The notes beneath the pieces are model-generated. The model made no database searches. It was not told the DNA's origin and saw only the letters and a list, made by a program, of their open reading frames with translations. Made by a program: the position numbers and the translations under genes. A stretch of DNA of 18,963 nt from JBDSTW01 sp039914705 (GTDB taxonomy: Bacteria > Pseudomonadota > Gammaproteobacteria > SURF-13): contig JBDSOT010000155.1 in NCBI GenBank assembly GCA_039914705.1, positions 1 to 18,963 of the forward strand, written 5' to 3'. The first letter of the stretch is position 1. Each line of letters starts with the position of its first letter. Below, in pieces: positions 15,349-18,963 of the stretch.

Positions 15349-16716
15349 TTAATCGAAGGCCTTCAACGCATCGGATAAACGCTGCACGGCAATCACTTCC
15401 ATATCTTTGATAGCGCTCTTCGGCATGTTTGCCTTAGGGATAATAGCGCGCTTGAAGCCGTGCTTGGCCGCCTCACGCAGGCGCTCCTGGCCGTTTTGCA
15501 CAGGCCGTATTTCACCGGCGAGTCCGATCTCCCCGAACACCACCAGGTCCATCGGCAACGGCCGGTTACGCAGGCTCGACAGCGCGGCGAGCACCACGGC
15601 AAGGTCCGCTCCAGTCTCGGTTACGCGCACTCCACCGACCACGTTCACAAACACATCCTGATCGTACATGGCAACGCCACCGTGACGGTGCAGCACGGCC
15701 AGCAGCATCGCCAGACGATTCTGATCCAGCCCCAGGGTCACGCGGCGCGGGTTCGCACCGTGGCTCTCATCAACCAGCGCCTGCACCTCAACCAGTAAGG
15801 GCCGACTACCCTCGCGCGTAACCATGATCACACTGCCCGGCACCGGCGCTTCATGGCGCGAGAGAAAGATGGCCGACGGATTGCTCACCTCACGCAACCC
15901 CTTCTCGGTCATCGCAAACACGCCGAGTTCGTTGACCGCGCCGAAGCGGTTTTTTATGGCGCGGATCACCCGGTAAGAACTGCCGGTATCGCCCTCGAAG
16001 TACAACACAGTGTCCACCATATGCTCCAGCACGCGCGGCCCGGCAAGCGTACCTTCCTTGGTGACGTGCCCGACCAGAAAGACCACGGTGCCCGTCTGCT
16101 TGGCGTAGCGCACCAATTGGGCGGCGCTCTCGCGCACCTGCGCGACCGAACCCGGCGCTGATTGCAGAAGTTCGGTGAAGACGGTCTGGATCGAGTCGAT
16201 AACCATCACCTGCGGTTTTTCACGCTGCGCAATGGCGATGACCTGTTCGACTTGGGTCTCGGTCAGCAGGCGCAGGTTGGTGGTGGGCAGCCCCAGACGA
16301 TAGGCGCGCAGGCTGATCTGTTGCAGGGACTCCTCACCGCTGACGTACAGCGTAGAAAGCTGCGTGCTTAAGGCAGCCAGCGCCTGTAGCAATAAGGTCG
16401 ATTTCCCGATGCCCGGATCGCCGCCTATCAGCACGACCGAGCCTGCGACCAATCCGCCGCCGAGCACGCGATCAAGCTCGGCCAGGCCGGTGGGATTGCG
16501 TGGCTCCGGGCGGGCGTCAACCTCGGCGAGGGATTGCACCCTGGAATCACCATTATGCCCGCTAAAGCGGGGATTGCGCGCCGTTGCGGGCCGTGCTGCA
16601 ACGGCCTCAACCAGTGTATTCCAAGCCCCGCATTCACTGCACTGGCCGGCCCACTTCGGTGCTTGGGCACCGCATTCGGTGCAGTTATAGATTAATTTAT
16701 CGCGTGCCACTGACAT
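15349..16716 (-). CDS. radA: RadA (Sms), DNA repair and branch-migration ATPase
   Basis: This 455-residue protein, close to the usual 460, processes recombination intermediates with RecA. A C4 zinc finger (Cys12, Cys15, Cys26, Cys29) is followed by a RecA-like ATPase with Walker A GGDPGIGKST (98-107), the Walker B region VMVIDSIQT, the RadA-specific KNRFG motif (in RAIKNRFGAVNELGVF), and a Lon-protease-like C-terminal domain (about 290-455, ending in FKRAIIPKANMPKS). ATG 16716 has GGGG just upstream, lies exactly before the conserved N-terminus and overlaps the alr stop by 20 bases. An ATG at 16779 would add 21 residues without family support. Confidence 0.96.
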   Translation of the reverse strand: MSVARDKLIYNCTECGAQAPKWAGQCSECGAWNTLVEAVAARPATARNPRFSGHNGDSRVQSLAEVDARPEPRNPTGLAELDRVLGGGLVAGSVVLIGGDPGIGKSTLLLQALAALSTQLSTLYVSGEESLQQISLRAYRLGLPTTNLRLLTETQVEQVIAIAQREKPQVMVIDSIQTVFTELLQSAPGSVAQVRESAAQLVRYAKQTGTVVFLVGHVTKEGTLAGPRVLEHMVDTVLYFEGDTGSSYRVIRAIKNRFGAVNELGVFAMTEKGLREVSNPSAIFLSRHEAPVPGSVIMVTREGSRPLLVEVQALVDESHGANPRRVTLGLDQNRLAMLLAVLHRHGGVAMYDQDVFVNVVGGVRVTETGADLAVVLAALSSLRNRPLPMDLVVFGEIGLAGEIRPVQNGQERLREAAKHGFKRAIIPKANMPKSAIKDMEVIAVQRLSDALKAFD

Positions 16717-17872
16717 CCCCTGCTGATGGAATGGTGTGGAAATCAGCTTGGGTCGCAGGCACGGCGGCATGCGCGGCACTGACCGCTTCCCGGGCAGGCG
16801 TTACGTCTACTTGCACGCGCCGCGCCACGGCGCAGAGCAATTCATAAGGGATCGTTGAGGCATGTTGTGCAATTTCTTCGACCGGCAGACCTTCGCCCCA
16901 CAGTATCACCGGATCACCAATGCCTGCCTGCGGCTGACTGCGCAGGTCGACACAAATCATATCCATGGAGACACGCCCGATCAGCGGCACGCGCTGCCCG
17001 TTCAGCAGGACAGGCGTCCCGGGTTCGGCGTGACGCGGATAACCGTCGCCGTAACCGATGGCGGCAATGCCGACCGGCATGTCTTGCGGACAGGTCCAGC
17101 TTGCACCATAGCCGACCGTATCGCCTTTTATGAGCGCGTGCCGGGCAATCAGTTTGGTGCTTAAGGTCATTACCGGCCGCAGGCCGTCTTGCGCCGCCGT
17201 GCGGCCGGGAAATGGCGAGGCACCGTAGAGCATCAGGCCGGGCCTGACCCAGTTGGCATGGGTTTGCGGCCAGTTTAATATCGCCGCAGAATTGGCTATG
17301 GCCCGCTCCGCATCAAGGCCTGTGGTTGCCGAGTTGAAACACTCCAATTGCGTCAAGGTAAACGTGCTTGAAGGATCGTCGGCACTGGCCAGGTGCGTCA
17401 TCAGACGCAGTGGTTCGGCAACCCACGGACAGCGCTTGAGGCGCTGCCAGACCGCCTTTAGTTCGCCCGGAGGGAAGCCAAGACGGTGCATGCCGGTATC
17501 GAGCTTCACCCAGACAGAGATGGGTGTCGGCGAGGGCGTACGCTCCAACATATCGAGCTGGGCGGCATTGTGTAGCACTACGCTCAACTGATGCTGACCG
17601 ATTAACGGGAGTTCAGCCGCCTCCAGAAAACCTTCCAGAAGAATAATGGGTTCGCCAACCCCGCCCTCGCGTAGCGTCAGGGCCTCGTTAAGACGAGCGA
17701 CGCCGAAGGCGTCCACGCCGCTCAGGCCGCGCGCAATCCTCAGGCTGCCGTGACCATAGGCATCGGCCTTGATGATCGCCATGACCTGTCTGCCCGGTGC
17801 CAGTTCACGGACGCGCCGCAGATTGTGCTGTAGTGCAGCCAGATTAATAAGCGCGCGCGCGGTGGTCGTCAT
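16697..17872 (-). CDS. alr: Alanine racemase
   Basis: This PLP enzyme makes D-alanine for peptidoglycan. At 391 residues it carries Lys35 (AIIKADAYGHG) for PLP and catalytic Tyr255 (VGYGASW). Other family motifs present are KLDTGMHRLGF, the RPGLMLYGASP run and GRVSMDMICVDL. It is about 25-30 residues longer than usual because of a C-terminal tail after VDVTPAR, rich in Ala and Pro. The tail's last codons overlap the radA start, so the extension may simply reflect stop-codon drift. No clear ribosome site lies before ATG 17872; the upstream gap is very AT-rich. Confidence 0.96.
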   Translation of the reverse strand: MTTTARALINLAALQHNLRRVRELAPGRQVMAIIKADAYGHGSLRIARGLSGVDAFGVARLNEALTLREGGVGEPIILLEGFLEAAELPLIGQHQLSVVLHNAAQLDMLERTPSPTPISVWVKLDTGMHRLGFPPGELKAVWQRLKRCPWVAEPLRLMTHLASADDPSSTFTLTQLECFNSATTGLDAERAIANSAAILNWPQTHANWVRPGLMLYGASPFPGRTAAQDGLRPVMTLSTKLIARHALIKGDTVGYGASWTCPQDMPVGIAAIGYGDGYPRHAEPGTPVLLNGQRVPLIGRVSMDMICVDLRSQPQAGIGDPVILWGEGLPVEEIAQHASTIPYELLCAVARRVQVDVTPAREAVSAAHAAVPATQADFHTIPSAGDVSGTR

Positions 17873-17884
17873 CAGCCATTGTAA

Positions 17885-17890
17885 ATTATA
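17885..17890 (-). promoter_or_regulatory. Possible -10 box in the AT-rich gap before alr
   Basis: The minus strand reads TATAAT, but no good -35 lies 16-18 bases upstream and the leader would be only about 6 bases. In such an AT-rich stretch (53 of 60 bases, 17881-17940) this can be chance. Confidence 0.2.
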
Positions 17891-17913
17891 ATAATTACAA
17901 ATACTTATATTCT

Positions 17914-17934
17914 AATATTAATGTTATTAATATT
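17914..17934. repeat. 9-bp inverted repeat between dnaB and alr
   Basis: AATATTAAT-GTT-ATTAATATT is a perfect inverted repeat made only of A and T. It lies 15 bases after the dnaB stop. A weak dnaB terminator or a DNA-bending or protein site is possible, but the stem would be unstable as RNA. Confidence 0.4.
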
Positions 17935-17949
17935 TTAACGATTCGGCAT

Positions 17950-18963
17950 TCAGGCATCGTATCTTACGTTATGAATATAATTTTCAAAACGCGTGTACTG
18001 CCCTAAAAATGTTAGCCGGGTATTGCCGATGGGGCCATTGCGCTGCTTGGCAATAATAATCTCCGCGCTGCCCTTGTCCGGGCTGTCCTCGTTATAAACT
18101 TCGTCGCGGTAAATGAACAGAATGATATCAGCGTCCTGCTCGATACCGCCCGACTCGCGCAGATCGGACATCACCGGGCGCTTGTTGGGACGCTGTTCAA
18201 GATTACGATTGAGCTGTGACAAAACGATAACCGGCACACTAAGCTCTTTCGCCAGGGCCTTGAGTGAGCGTGATATTTCGGATATTTCATTGGTGCGGTT
18301 TTCCGATTTTCCGCCCACCTGCATGAGTTGCAGGTAGTCGATAACGATCATACCCAGCCCGTGTTCACGTTTGAGCCGACGCGCGCGCGCGCGCAATTCA
18401 ACGGGTGATAGCGCAGGGGTATCGTCAATATATAAAGATGCCTCGGCCAGCATGCCCACGGCCGAGGTCAGGCGCGGCCAATCGTCGTCGTCAAGCTTGC
18501 CGGTGCGCACCTTTTGCTGATCAATACGCCCGAGCGAGGACATCATGCGCATGGCCAGTTGCTCGGCCGACATTTCCATGCTGAATATGGCCACCGGAAA
18601 CTTGCCCTTGATCGCCGCGTGCTCGGCGATATTCATGGCAAAGCTGGTCTTGCCCATGGACGGGCGTCCCGCCACGATAATTACATCGGAATTTTGCAGG
18701 CCCGAGGTCATCTGGTCCAGATCGGTAAAGCCTGTCGAAATACCGGTGAGCGGGCTGTCCTGCTGAAACAGTGTGTCGATACGCTCCATTGCGCGCGTCA
18801 CGAGCTGCTTCATGGATTCAAAGCTGCGCTTGCCGTGCGAGCCGTGTTCGGCGATTTCCAGTACTTGCTTTTCCGCGTCATCCAGCAGTTGCGTGCTGTC
18901 GCGCCCGTCCGGGTTAAAGGCGTTATTGCTGATCTGGGTGGCAACGGCAATCATCTGCCGCAG
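17950..18963 (-). CDS. dnaB: Replicative DNA helicase DnaB, C-terminal part (5' end beyond window)
   Basis: The visible 337 codons run to the window edge, where the frame stays open (Leu-Arg-Gln before the first visible Met), so the start and N-terminal domain are missing. The RecA-like C-terminal domain has Walker A GRPSMGKTSF, the VIDYLQLM Walker B region, the VIVLSQLNRNLEQRPNKRP segment and the DLRESGGIEQDADIILFIYR motif. It unwinds DNA at the replication fork as a hexamer. No intein interrupts the visible Walker A or later motifs. The order dnaB-alr is common in gammaproteobacteria. Confidence 0.96.
   Translation of the reverse strand: MRQMIAVATQISNNAFNPDGRDSTQLLDDAEKQVLEIAEHGSHGKRSFESMKQLVTRAMERIDTLFQQDSPLTGISTGFTDLDQMTSGLQNSDVIIVAGRPSMGKTSFAMNIAEHAAIKGKFPVAIFSMEMSAEQLAMRMMSSLGRIDQQKVRTGKLDDDDWPRLTSAVGMLAEASLYIDDTPALSPVELRARARRLKREHGLGMIVIDYLQLMQVGGKSENRTNEISEISRSLKALAKELSVPVIVLSQLNRNLEQRPNKRPVMSDLRESGGIEQDADIILFIYRDEVYNEDSPDKGSAEIIIAKQRNGPIGNTRLTFLGQYTRFENYIHNVRYDA

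Overview
The window reads as chromosomal DNA of a gammaproteobacterium, GC-moderate and gene-dense. The main clues are an mrcB gene followed by a lipoprotein that looks like the PBP1b activator LpoP, the cluster dnaB-alr-radA, and a full Lap-type biofilm adhesin locus. Nothing in the window fixes the genus. Gene prediction is clean: I found no broken gene, insertion sequence, RNA gene or CRISPR array.

Left part (1-10858, nearly all on the minus strand): a c-di-GMP-controlled adhesin system. In transcription order it holds an NlpC/P60 lipoprotein (10858-10352), the periplasmic protease LapG (10237-9503) and the inner-membrane c-di-GMP receptor LapD (9451-7502). Next comes a small plus-strand gene of unknown function (7158-7496). 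Then follow the type I secretion ATPase LapB (6929-4749), the adaptor LapC (4765-3371), a LuxR-type regulator with a degenerate receiver domain (3366-2692), and the start of a giant LapA-like adhesin (2566 to beyond base 1). The adhesin has an N-terminal retention module with a P-A-A-G site suited to LapG, then cadherin-like domains and nearly identical 303-bp VCBS repeats. By the known Lap model, c-di-GMP-bound LapD holds LapG inactive and the adhesin stays plugged in the outer membrane; when c-di-GMP falls, LapG cuts the retention module and the cell lets go. The outer-membrane TolC-like partner (LapE) is not in the window.

Middle (11004-13942, plus strand): mrcB (PBP1b, bifunctional peptidoglycan synthase), with its stop overlapping the start of an lpoP-like TPR lipoprotein. 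A bidirectional terminator follows.

Right part (14016-18963, minus strand): the 3' part of dnaB (replicative helicase), alr (alanine racemase), radA (overlapping alr), plsC-like acyltransferase, and an Hsp20 small heat-shock protein with a sigma-32-like promoter.

The least expected signals are regulatory. Two divergent sigma-54-like promoters share the gap between lapB and the small unknown gene, and a weaker sigma-54-like match with a perfect dyad lies in front of lapA. The regulator wedged between lapC and lapA has a His where the phospho-acceptor Asp should be.
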